Shown one piece after another: positions 34,731 to 43,180 of a stretch of 64,000 bases of DNA. Under the pieces are notes generated by a model. That model was given only the letters and a program-made list of their open reading frames with translations. It did no database searches and was not told the DNA's origin. Origin of the DNA: Verrucomicrobiales bacterium. GTDB taxonomy: Bacteria > Verrucomicrobiota > Verrucomicrobiia > Verrucomicrobiales > DEV007. The stretch lies in the NCBI GenBank assembly GCA_029213005.1, contig JARGPI010000011.1, positions 62,001-126,000 of the forward strand, given 5' to 3'. A program made the translations under genes and the position numbers. Every line of letters begins with the position of its first letter. Within the stretch, counting starts at the first letter, position 1.

Positions 34731-35569
34731 ATAGTGGTCAGTTTGTTGGCTCTTTTCAAAAAGTCGCCTCGTTTGCGATGTGATGCGATCCCGAAAATGA
34801 GTCGGATTTGTTTTTTGAAAAGCACAGTTTGTGCCTTTCCGGTTAGTCTAATTAGCTGAAGTTCCGTTAAATTTGAAAGGAGAGGTGATGCAAAGAAGAT
34901 TGAGATGCGTGGTGTCCATAATTTAATGATTTTTGTAATTGATTTTGGGTCGCTGCGGCTCCTGCAGCCGAAAGATTGACGGACCTGATCTTTGCTTATT
35001 CATCACTTTTAAAATTTATTAGAAGAAAATTTTCCCTTTCTTCCGCCCGTCATCCGGATTTGGCTGAGAGTCAGGCATAATTCATCGAAACCGTTTTATC
35101 CGCATTCACATTAAAATCATCCATCTTGTTCATCACTACTGGCCAATCAGTTCCGGTTGAGTGTAAAACAGACACGTGATGAAAAATTAAATCCACCTAT
35201 ATGGAGTCACCCTTGAACCCGACTGCTAAGAGGACGAAACTATATACTAAAGCCTGTATTTTTTGAGCACTTGAAGGTGTCGTCTTTATCTTCAGATCAT
35301 CAAAAAATCTTTATCATTGTGACTGCTCCGATGTCGTTGCATTTAGTAACCAAGAACGCCCGAAGTTGAGTTCGCTGACGCAATTTACCATATAATGGAT
35401 CGGCGCAATCGCAGGACACCCTCCTGGCTGTCGATTCTCAAGCCCGCTATTTGACCGCTATTGCCGGGAGGTTCATGCGGCTCCCCGGGTTTAATAAAAA
35501 CTGAATTAGCTCAGGCTGTTGGCATGTTGAATGCTGCCTTTCGCCCGCTAAAACAGCACGGAAATATAG
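34731..35569. other. Long AT-rich spacer (839 bases)
   Basis: No gene of normal size is supported. One feature stands out: at 34888-34926 a strong Shine-Dalgarno (aaaggagagg) precedes an ATG with 12 codons, and a small GC hairpin follows around 34954-34968, like a leader peptide, but no gene follows it closely. The right end carries the sigma-54-like promoter of the polyphosphate kinase gene at 35519-35535. The rest shows nothing I can name. Confidence 0.4.
35519..35535 (+). promoter_or_regulatory. Candidate sigma-54 promoter of the PPK2 gene
   Basis: The sequence ttggcatgttgaatgct has GG (35521-35522) and GC (35533-35534) at the exact 12-base spacing of -24/-12 elements and a good match to TGGCAYG-N4-WTGCW. 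Transcription would start near 35546, 24 bases before the ATG at 35570. An activator site is not recognised. Confidence 0.5.
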
Positions 35570-36712
35570 ATGAGATTACCACTACGCAATTCAAACACGG
35601 AACAACCCTCTATTGAACCACAAGCGACAGCCGAAGCTTCAGGCACCCTGGAAATGGAAACTGTGGCTCATCCTGTAGAACCGGTTGTTGAATCTTCAAC
35701 TACATCTGGGGAGTCGAAACCGGTGATTACCGAATCCGGTCCGACGGAAACCGGCCGAACAATTTCTGAAAACGCCAAAGCAGCACCAGCAGACGCCACT
35801 CATACCTTTCCCATGGTCTCTGTCATTGATAAAAAGATCAAAGAAAGTGTGCCTCCGGAGCTTGCCGAAAAAGTGAAGAACTCTTTGAATAAAAAAGAAA
35901 TCATCAGTTCGGTGTACCCCTTCGATACGATGATGAAAAGCAGGGAGTACAACCGGCAGATCGAGTTGTTACAAATCGAACTGGTAAAAATGCAGTCCTG
36001 GGTGAGTAAATCGGGGGAGAGAATTGTCGCAGTGTTTGAAGGCAGGGATGCGGCTGGTAAAGGGGGAACGATTAAGCGATTTGTCGAAAATCTGAATTCA
36101 CGGGGAGCGCGTGTGGTTGCTCTGGCCAAGCCGTCGGAAACTGAGAGCGGGCAGTGGTATTTTCAGCGTTACGTTCAGAGCATGCCGACCAAAGGCGAAA
36201 TGGTTCTTTTTGATCGTTCGTGGTACAACCGTGCCGGGGTGGAAAGAGTAATGGGTTTCTGCAAGCCGAATGAATATCTCGAGTTCATGCGCCAGGCACC
36301 GGAATTTGAGCGAATGTTGGCGCGCAGTGGGATCCGGCTGTTTAAGTTCTGGTTCTCGGTCAGCCGGGAAGAGCAGTTGCGCCGCTTCATGAACCGGGCG
36401 AAGGACCCGTTAAAGCAATGGAAACTCAGCCCAATGGATGTGGAATCCTTAGGTCGCTGGGACCAGTATACTGAGGCGAAAGAGTCGATGTTATTCTATT
36501 CGGACACGGCGGATGCACCGTGGACAATCGTGAGATCGGATGACAAGAAGCGCGCCCGGCTCAACGCTATCAAATTCCTGCTCTCGCAGGTGCCCTACGA
36601 AGGAAAAGACAGATCTCTGATTGACGATCTTGATCCCAAAATCGTCGGATCGGCTACAGAGATATATGAGTCCGGGGAGAATATGATACCAGCGGCTCTT
36701 TCACAAACTTAG
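35570..36712 (+). CDS. ppk2: Polyphosphate kinase 2 family protein with N-terminal extension
   Basis: PPK2 enzymes transfer phosphate between polyphosphate and nucleotides in the cytosol, mostly to phosphorylate GDP/ADP or AMP. The catalytic core (about residues 110-350) shows Walker A GRDAAGKGG (about 158), the KPSETESGQWYFQRYVQSMP segment, Walker B MVLFDRSWYNRAGVERVMGF (about 213) and the lid region EEQLRRFMNRAKDPLKQWKL. It fits a one-domain class I form. Residues 1-105 are an unusual low-complexity extension rich in Glu, Thr, Ser and Pro without a signal peptide. The gene stands alone behind a sigma-54-like promoter, suggesting control by nutrient stress (inference). Confidence 0.9.
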   Translation: MRLPLRNSNTEQPSIEPQATAEASGTLEMETVAHPVEPVVESSTTSGESKPVITESGPTETGRTISENAKAAPADATHTFPMVSVIDKKIKESVPPELAEKVKNSLNKKEIISSVYPFDTMMKSREYNRQIELLQIELVKMQSWVSKSGERIVAVFEGRDAAGKGGTIKRFVENLNSRGARVVALAKPSETESGQWYFQRYVQSMPTKGEMVLFDRSWYNRAGVERVMGFCKPNEYLEFMRQAPEFERMLARSGIRLFKFWFSVSREEQLRRFMNRAKDPLKQWKLSPMDVESLGRWDQYTEAKESMLFYSDTADAPWTIVRSDDKKRARLNAIKFLLSQVPYEGKDRSLIDDLDPKIVGSATEIYESGENMIPAALSQT

Positions 36713-36906
36713 CCAGTGACCCGGCCCGGATTTCGCGGACGGTTCAACCGAACCCAGTCCCGGATCGGACTCTGTATAAAAAGATTAAGGGGACGTCCTA
36801 TCCGGTTTTACTGTGAGTCGCTATCCCCGCCACATTCTGAGCGGCAAGTGCCATCCCTCATGATTCCGGGAAGTCATGGTTTTCTCTATGAAACCGGCCT
36901 CTCAAA

Positions 36907-38307
36907 TTACGTGGCGACCAGTTCTTTGATCACATTTCCTCCAAACTGGGATAGCTGTTTATGCCTACCGGCATGGTAGTAGGTTAATTTGTTGTCATCG
37001 AGCCCCAACAAGTGGAGCAGGGTCACGTGGACATCGCGAATGTGATGAACGCAGTCCACCGCTTCGAGACCGATCTCGTCGGTTGCGCCGATGGTTTGTC
37101 CGGCATTGCAACCGCCCCCGGCGAACCACATCGTCATCGCTTTTGCGTTGTGATCCCTGCCGTAACTGGTGCCCCCGCCCCGCAGTCCGTTGTCGGGAGT
37201 ACGACCGAACTCTCCACACCATACGACGAGGGTTTCATCAAGCAGCCCCCGGCTTTTCAAATCTTTGAGCAGTGCCGCGATCGGTTTGTCGACGGAACGA
37301 ATTAACGAGCCGTGGGCTTTTTGTATATAGTCATGACTGTCCCAGTTCCCGGCGTAAGCCTGAACAAAGCGGACGCCTTTTTCGACGAGACGCCGGGCGA
37401 GTAAACATTTTCTACCGAAGGCATCGGTTTTGGCATCGCCGATTCCGTAGGATTCCAGAGTCTTTTTGTTCTCCCCTTTTAAATCCAGAATTTCAGGGAC
37501 CTCCATCTGCATCCGGAACGCCAGTTCGTAAGACGACATCCGGGCTTCCAGCTCGCTGCGCCCCGGTCGACCTTTGAGGTGCTGCTGATTGAGCTTCCCC
37601 AGTAAATCGAGATTTTTGCGCTGCCTTTCCCGCGTCACACCGGGTGGAGGATTCAAGTCGAGGATGGGACTGCCCTGAGGACGCAAGGGGGTGCCCTGAA
37701 AGTCAGCGGGGAGGAATCCATTTGACCAGTTGGCGGCGCCTCCCTGAGGGTAGGCCGTTCGGGGAAGGACCACAAAACCGGGCAGATTTTCGTTTTCGGA
37801 ACCTAATCCATAGGTGACCCAGGCCCCGACTCCGGGATCGCCACCGAAGCGGTTGCCAGTGTTGACCTGGTAACAGGCTGTCGGGTGGTTAACAGATTCG
37901 ACCTGGCAGCCCCGGTAAAAACACATCTCATCCACCATACCCTTGAGGTGTTGCCACTCCGTTGAGATATCCGCTCCGGACTGACCGGCTTTGATAAATT
38001 CAAACGGACTTTTCACATAGTAACGCTGCCCCGATGACATCGCACTTTCCCTATCTCCCCCCCGATTGAATTTCTGGAGATGACGCTTCGTCAATTCAGG
38101 TTTGGGGTCGAAGGTGTCGATATGAGAAGGTCCCCCTTCCATCATCAGGAAAATACATCTCGTCGCTTTTGCCGGATGATGTACGGTCCTCGTGTTGGCG
38201 GCTCCGAGTAGAGACGAAAATGCCACGGAACCAAGTCCGGCACCTAATCCATAGAGAGCTTCCCGTCGACCGGGATAAGCAAAAACGGGGTTGCTTTCTT
38301 TTTTCAT
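36907..38307 (-). CDS. DUF1501 (sulfatase-like) secreted protein, copy 1
   Basis: The protein has 466 residues. An N-terminal twin-arginine-like signal (YPGRREALYGLGAGLGSVAF) precedes the DUF1501 domain, an alkaline phosphatase/sulfatase-related fold: FLMMEGGPSHIDTFDPKPEL at the front metal site, FVQAYAGNWDSHDYIQKAHG, and VVWCGEFGRTPDNG with GRDHNAKAMTMWFAGGG at the back. These proteins nearly always follow PSCyt1/DUF1549/DUF1553 genes, as here (four bases after the upstream stop), and their activity is unknown. ATG 38307 is chosen because the longer frame to 38328 overlaps the previous gene. It is the last gene of the ECF-regulated operon. Confidence 0.93.
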   Translation of the reverse strand: MKKESNPVFAYPGRREALYGLGAGLGSVAFSSLLGAANTRTVHHPAKATRCIFLMMEGGPSHIDTFDPKPELTKRHLQKFNRGGDRESAMSSGQRYYVKSPFEFIKAGQSGADISTEWQHLKGMVDEMCFYRGCQVESVNHPTACYQVNTGNRFGGDPGVGAWVTYGLGSENENLPGFVVLPRTAYPQGGAANWSNGFLPADFQGTPLRPQGSPILDLNPPPGVTRERQRKNLDLLGKLNQQHLKGRPGRSELEARMSSYELAFRMQMEVPEILDLKGENKKTLESYGIGDAKTDAFGRKCLLARRLVEKGVRFVQAYAGNWDSHDYIQKAHGSLIRSVDKPIAALLKDLKSRGLLDETLVVWCGEFGRTPDNGLRGGGTSYGRDHNAKAMTMWFAGGGCNAGQTIGATDEIGLEAVDCVHHIRDVHVTLLHLLGLDDNKLTYYHAGRHKQLSQFGGNVIKELVAT

Positions 38308-38311
38308 TATC

Positions 38312-41005
38312 TCAATCGAGGTAGGCAAATTCGTTCAGGTTAAATAGCACCAGACAGATATGGGCGAGCCCTCTGGTCCGGGCATCAAGATCCGCTTTCT
38401 GTAGATCCGCTACGTAGTTTTCATAGGCGGGTAACTTTTCTTCAAAATCGTAAAATTCACCGGTTTTCTCAGCCCGGACGGTGCGGGTGATCACCGCAGG
38501 AAGCTTGCTTTTCTCATGTTCGATAGCGGATTCCTCCCGCGTCGCCTCCGCCCACTCAGCGAGACACATTTTGCGCTCTGCAGGGGTCGGCAACCGACTC
38601 AGCGCAGTGAGGAACGCGCGGTCGATGACCTCCCCTTCACTTCCCCTGCTTGTGAGTAGATGATTCGAAAACGCGACGGCCCGATCTTCGACTTCCCGAG
38701 AATTCATCAGGGTTAGGGCCTGGGGAGCGACCGTTGACGTTTCCCGTAACTCACAGGAATTGTCCGGGCCCGGTTGATTGAAAGTTTCAAAAAACGGATC
38801 TCTTAACCCCCTGATTTTTTCAGTATAGATACTGCGACGATTTCGCTGCCGGGGTAATGGGTCCGGCTCGTAAACCGATGCGGTCCCGCCCATAATTTGC
38901 CGGGGCTGAAAGGCGACTTCAGGATTAAAATCGGGCCGGACCGGGATACCTCCAACAGACGGGTTCAGTTCACCACTGACGGTCAGCATCGCATCGCGAA
39001 ATTCCTCAGCAGTGAGGCGCCGGGGTTGAAAGAATGCATAGAGCTCCCCTTTTGGGTCCAACCGCTCGAGCTGGGCCGGAGCAGGGTGCCGGGTGCTTCG
39101 CTGGTAGGCATCCGACTGGATAATCAAAGCATTCAGTTTCTTTACCGAGGCACCGTTCTCCAGAAACCAGGCCGCCAGGTAATCCAGAAGTTCGGGATGA
39201 GTTGGAAGGAGCCCGGTCCCGCCGAAGTTATTAGGATTCCCTGCGATGCCTTTCCCAAAGAGCCACGACCAAACCCGGTTCACAATGACCCGCGCGGTTA
39301 AGGGATTTTCCTGATCAACGATCCAGTCCGCCAAAGCGACCCGGCGCGCCCCCTGCCCCGAGGGAAAGTCCCCGGGTTGCATCCCACTCAGGACTTCGGC
39401 AGCACTCAATGCCGCAGGCTCTACCTGGTCGCCCGGGCTATATATATCCCCCCCGGTCAGGATCGCATCCTCATCAAAATAGCCTTTGCCCCACGGATTC
39501 GCCGCTACCGGCATTCTTCCATAGATATTATTTCGCCGAATAGTTTTACCGGTATATACCGACAGCGCGAAGGCTTGAGTTTTATCCAGCTCCAGTTGGT
39601 GACGTTTGATATTTTTGTTGAGCCTCGCCTGATTGTTTTCATCACCGGGATCGAGGCCGTTATCACCGGTTTTAGCGTCACCACTCTCCTGTTTTTTCAG
39701 TTTTTGAATCTTGCGCTGAATCGCTGCATTTTGCTCGGAGTATCCCTTAATTTTAGCTTTCACCCATTCATCGGATGCCGCAAATCCATCGATACTTTCC
39801 GTGGGAAGAAATGGAGCGGGCCGCTCCGCAAACTGGGTCGTGGAGAAGACGGCCATCATCCCGTAATAATCGCGGGTCGGGACGGGATCAAATTTGTGGT
39901 CGTGACACTTGGCGCATTGCATAGCGTGGGCGAGAAAGGTTTGCCCTACAGAATCGGTCACGTCGTCCAGCCAGAGCTGACGGGTCTCTATAAAGACTGA
40001 CATCCCGGTTTGCTCCCAGGGCCCCATTCTGAGAAATCCGGTGGCGATCAGGTTTTCAGGATTTTCGGGATCGATTTCGTCACCGGCGATCTGTTCTTTG
40101 ACAAATTGATCGTAGGGTTTGTCGTCATTAAAAGCCCGAATCACATAGTCACGATATCGCCAGGCATTGGGCCTTGAATAGTCATTGGCAAAGCCCGCGG
40201 TATCAGCATAGCGGGTCACATCGAGCCAGTGTTGACCGAAGTGCTCTCCGTAGTGAGGCGAATCCATCAGATCGTCCGCCAGCGAAACCACCGCGGCAGC
40301 AGGATCATCACTATACTTCTTTTCGAACACGCGAACGACTTCGGGAGAAGGAGGCAGGCCGGTTAATCCATAGTGAACCCGCCGAAGTATTGCGGTGCCC
40401 TCCGCGCGGGGAGCCGGATCGAGTCCCGCTTTCCCTAACTTACGATTGATAAACCAGTCGACCGGATTTTGACCGGGCGGCACCTGGGATACTTTGAGTG
40501 GACGGTAAGCCCAGAGCTTTTCGCTTTCATATCGCCGGTTCTGCCATTCCTCCGAGAGAGCTTTCGATGTGGCGACCTGCTCGCCTTCGGCATATTTCTC
40601 CTGGATCTCCGCAATACGCTGATCGGACGGCCACGGCGCACCTTCGTTGATCCAGTCTCGAATCGCCCACTGCTGTTGCTCCGATAACTGATCCGCTTCT
40701 TTCGGCGGCATTTCAAAATCAGCTTCTTTCCGGGTTGTTGTGAGGTAGAGAAAACTCTCCGCACCTTTGCCCGGAATAACGACTTCCACCCCGAATGCCT
40801 CGCCCCCTTTGAGAATCGCTTCACGGGTTCGCATATCGAAATCGCCCTTCAGCTTTTCGGGTTCATCGCCGTGACAGGCTAGGCACTTTTCAGCAAAAAG
40901 AGGCTTCACCTCCAGCGCAAAGAGCTTTTCACCTTTGGTGATCTCATTCCCCTGTGCTGCCTGGAACACAAGAAACATCAAGGCGACCATTCGAAACCAG
41001 TTCAT
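38312..41005 (-). CDS. PSCyt1/DUF1549/DUF1553 protein, copy 1
   Basis: This is a secreted cytochrome-like protein of about 897 residues. A signal (MNWFRMVALMFLVFQAAQGN) precedes the PSCyt1 heme motif CLACH (C41-C44-H45). The DUF1549 domain follows (WFINRKLGKAGLDPAPRAEG; HYGEHFGQHWLDVTRYADTA), with a second CAKCHDHKFDPV near residue 363. The DUF1553 domain lies near 580-850 (VNRVWSWLFGKGIAGNPNNF, TLMNSREVEDRAVAF). It is proposed to act with DUF1501 in extracellular oxidation or hydrolysis of glycans, but no reaction is known. The start at 41005 follows the FecR-LamG stop (41013-41015) closely, so the genes are coupled. Unlike copy 2 at 53464, it carries no LamG domain. Confidence 0.92.
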   Translation of the reverse strand: MNWFRMVALMFLVFQAAQGNEITKGEKLFALEVKPLFAEKCLACHGDEPEKLKGDFDMRTREAILKGGEAFGVEVVIPGKGAESFLYLTTTRKEADFEMPPKEADQLSEQQQWAIRDWINEGAPWPSDQRIAEIQEKYAEGEQVATSKALSEEWQNRRYESEKLWAYRPLKVSQVPPGQNPVDWFINRKLGKAGLDPAPRAEGTAILRRVHYGLTGLPPSPEVVRVFEKKYSDDPAAAVVSLADDLMDSPHYGEHFGQHWLDVTRYADTAGFANDYSRPNAWRYRDYVIRAFNDDKPYDQFVKEQIAGDEIDPENPENLIATGFLRMGPWEQTGMSVFIETRQLWLDDVTDSVGQTFLAHAMQCAKCHDHKFDPVPTRDYYGMMAVFSTTQFAERPAPFLPTESIDGFAASDEWVKAKIKGYSEQNAAIQRKIQKLKKQESGDAKTGDNGLDPGDENNQARLNKNIKRHQLELDKTQAFALSVYTGKTIRRNNIYGRMPVAANPWGKGYFDEDAILTGGDIYSPGDQVEPAALSAAEVLSGMQPGDFPSGQGARRVALADWIVDQENPLTARVIVNRVWSWLFGKGIAGNPNNFGGTGLLPTHPELLDYLAAWFLENGASVKKLNALIIQSDAYQRSTRHPAPAQLERLDPKGELYAFFQPRRLTAEEFRDAMLTVSGELNPSVGGIPVRPDFNPEVAFQPRQIMGGTASVYEPDPLPRQRNRRSIYTEKIRGLRDPFFETFNQPGPDNSCELRETSTVAPQALTLMNSREVEDRAVAFSNHLLTSRGSEGEVIDRAFLTALSRLPTPAERKMCLAEWAEATREESAIEHEKSKLPAVITRTVRAEKTGEFYDFEEKLPAYENYVADLQKADLDARTRGLAHICLVLFNLNEFAYLD

Positions 41006-41012
41006 TTTTGCG

Positions 41013-42569
41013 TCAGGGTTTTCCAGATTCATAAAAGGCGACAATTTCCCGCAGTGTTAGTACGGCTCGATATAAAGCAAACTCATCAATTCGACCATTC
41101 AAGGTCCGTATTTTTGAATTGGGATGAATTGGTTCGCTCCAGTTTCCCAAATCAGCTTTCCCTATTCTTAAAGCCATAAGCGGCTTACCTTGATTGGTTC
41201 CGCCACTGAAGCCGGTTCGCTTCCCGTTGATGTAATGATTCACCCCCGTCTCCCGACTGACCGATGTGGCGAGAAAATACCATTTCCCACTCCGGGATGA
41301 ATTCCAGAAAGGTTTCGAAAAAAAGCGCCGGGTGTTCTCCTCCAAGTCTTCAACACCGGTTGGACTGGAGGCAAAATGGAGCGCACCCTCTCTCGATAAT
41401 TGCCAATGAAATTCGTAGGGATCAAAGTAGTCGGTTAAAAATAAAGAGTTTAAGTGTCGATCCAGAGCATCGATCCGAACCCAGATACAGATCGTAAGTT
41501 CCGGGAATTCACCGGGAATTTGAAATCTAACCCGGTCGCCTTCACTGCGAAAATCGAGGGCGGTTTTGCCGGGCCACCGACCGTCAGTCACTCTCGCCCC
41601 GACAATCCCACCATCCAGTTCCGATTTCCGGATCGAACCCGCCCGGTTTTTCAACCGCCTCGAAACAGAAGTTAAATTCTCGAAATCGTAGTAGGCAATT
41701 AATCTCGGATCGTTCCGCCGAATTTGACTGTCTTCTTTCCAGTTGGCGTAGTTAACTAAACTACTATTATCAGAACCGGTTAATACATCGGCAATGTCCG
41801 GGAATGATTCGCGGCTCGCTTCTTTTACCAGTATCGACTGCCCGGATTGAAGTCGCGCTGATTGGCCTTCCATAACCGGAAGGGACTCACCATTTGTATC
41901 AAGAGTCCGCACTTCCCCATCGAAAACGACCACTTCAGCGCTTTCGCCCTCGCGGGTGGCCAGCCCGAAACTGGTTCCCAAATCCTCAATCACCACATCG
42001 GCGCTGCGAATTTTAAATCCCCGCGCCGCCGGAGGCACGTTGGCGCGGAGTCGGCCACGGTGTAGAATCGCTTCATTCCGGTTGATCAGTTCAATGTCGG
42101 CGGGCCCTGACAAACTAATCGCAGCACCTCCAAAAAAGTCGATTTGGGCGAGTCCTGAATTCAATTGATACCGCCCCGGTTCGAGGGTCATATCTTTTGC
42201 AGGAATGAAATTGGGAACAGAGGACCGCCATTCTGCATTTGCCTGAGCGGATAGGACCGCAACTCCGACTGTTTCATAAGTGGGCCGGGCCAACTCTTCA
42301 ACACGGTCCTTAAAGATGGTTGCGATGCAGACGAACAGGACGAAAGACGCGAGGATTCCCGGAATCAACCATCGTTTGATCGAGAGGATTTGTGCGACTG
42401 GTTCATCGGTAGCGCTTCGTAAGTTTGAGTCCAACTCGGCGAATTTGACGTATTGCGCCCTCGCCTCCGGATCATTTTTGAGGAGGGTTTCGAGGGCTTC
42501 AAATTCTTCCGCAGAGAGCCGCTCATCAAGATGACCCAGTATTAAGCCGTCTAGAGAATCGTCTTTCAT
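41013..42569 (-). CDS. FecR-like anti-sigma/sensor fused to LamG domain
   Basis: The protein has 518 residues. A cytoplasmic N-terminal helical domain (LDERLSAEEFEALETLLKND) resembles the sigma-binding end of anti-sigma factors. One membrane helix follows (about 67-86, WLIPGILASFVLFVCIATIF). The FecR-type periplasmic domain (about 100-235) has AQIDFFGGAAISLSGPADIE, VIEDLGTSFGLATREGESAE and VVVFDGEV. The C-terminal LamG sandwich (about 300-510) has LIAYYDFEN, ICIWVRIDALDRHLNSLFLT and NGRIDEFALY. It probably binds a glycan outside and controls the ECF sigma factor inside. Its ATG overlaps the sigma stop by four bases (ATGA). Confidence 0.9.
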   Translation of the reverse strand: MKDDSLDGLILGHLDERLSAEEFEALETLLKNDPEARAQYVKFAELDSNLRSATDEPVAQILSIKRWLIPGILASFVLFVCIATIFKDRVEELARPTYETVGVAVLSAQANAEWRSSVPNFIPAKDMTLEPGRYQLNSGLAQIDFFGGAAISLSGPADIELINRNEAILHRGRLRANVPPAARGFKIRSADVVIEDLGTSFGLATREGESAEVVVFDGEVRTLDTNGESLPVMEGQSARLQSGQSILVKEASRESFPDIADVLTGSDNSSLVNYANWKEDSQIRRNDPRLIAYYDFENLTSVSRRLKNRAGSIRKSELDGGIVGARVTDGRWPGKTALDFRSEGDRVRFQIPGEFPELTICIWVRIDALDRHLNSLFLTDYFDPYEFHWQLSREGALHFASSPTGVEDLEENTRRFFSKPFWNSSRSGKWYFLATSVSRETGVNHYINGKRTGFSGGTNQGKPLMALRIGKADLGNWSEPIHPNSKIRTLNGRIDEFALYRAVLTLREIVAFYESGKP

Positions 42570-43090
42570 AGAGAGCCTCCGGTTTCCAGCCGACCCTCAA
42601 TACAGATCTGTAATTTCTTCCGGATTCGATCCAGCGTTTTGTAAAACGCAGTGGGCGTCTTTCCCAGCGCCATGGCGATATCTTTAATCGAGCGGTCGCT
42701 ATGATAGGCGACATTGATGAAATCCCGCGATTTTTTCGGAAGCTGCTCCAGACAGCGATCCAGCGCTTCCCGGTGCCGGTCGGAAGACCGGACTTCCTCT
42801 GCTTTGTCAGCGAGACGTTCCATCAAATCTTCGCTGAAGACATGCCGGTCGCGGGCAAATGATCGCCGGACTTTTAGAACTTCGAAGCGGGCGATGACCC
42901 GCCCCCAGGCCAGGAAATCACTGCCCGGATCAAATTCTGCCCATTTCCGCCACATCACCAGACTGACATTTTGGATAACCTCGTCGACCTCGTTCCAGCC
43001 CAACCCGGTGGAGCGCACAAAAGCCCGCAAATGTCGCTCATTGGCGGCGAATAATTTCACGAAGGATTCCTCCCGGTTTTCGGCTTTCAT
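42566..43090 (-). CDS. ECF sigma-70 factor (PVC Rhodopirellula/Verrucomicrobium type)
   Basis: The 174-residue sigma factor has region 2 with LRAFVRSTGLGWNEVDEVIQ, SLVMWRKWAEFDPGSDFLAW and RVIARFEVLKVRRSFARDRH, and region 4 near 115-165 (CLEQLPKKSRDFINVAYHSD, IKDIAMALGKTPTAFYKTLD). The motif wording fits the sigma group typical of planctomycetes and verrucomicrobia that sit before FecR-like and PSCyt/DUF1501 genes. It heads a four-gene minus-strand operon whose last two products are exported enzymes, so it probably switches its own operon on when the FecR-LamG partner senses substrate. Confidence 0.93.
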   Translation of the reverse strand: MKAENREESFVKLFAANERHLRAFVRSTGLGWNEVDEVIQNVSLVMWRKWAEFDPGSDFLAWGRVIARFEVLKVRRSFARDRHVFSEDLMERLADKAEEVRSSDRHREALDRCLEQLPKKSRDFINVAYHSDRSIKDIAMALGKTPTAFYKTLDRIRKKLQICIEGRLETGGSL

Positions 43091-43180
43091 ACGGCTTCTA
43101 TGGTTACCATACTCCCGCCCGCCCCGAAATTACCCGAATTTATTTTGCGAAATAGGAAGGAGAGCGGAATTATCCCCTAC

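Noticed and set aside
43100..43180. IlvA start at the first ATG (43100)
   Set aside because: It would leave nine bases to the divergent sigma gene and add 27 residues absent from the family; no ribosome-binding site.
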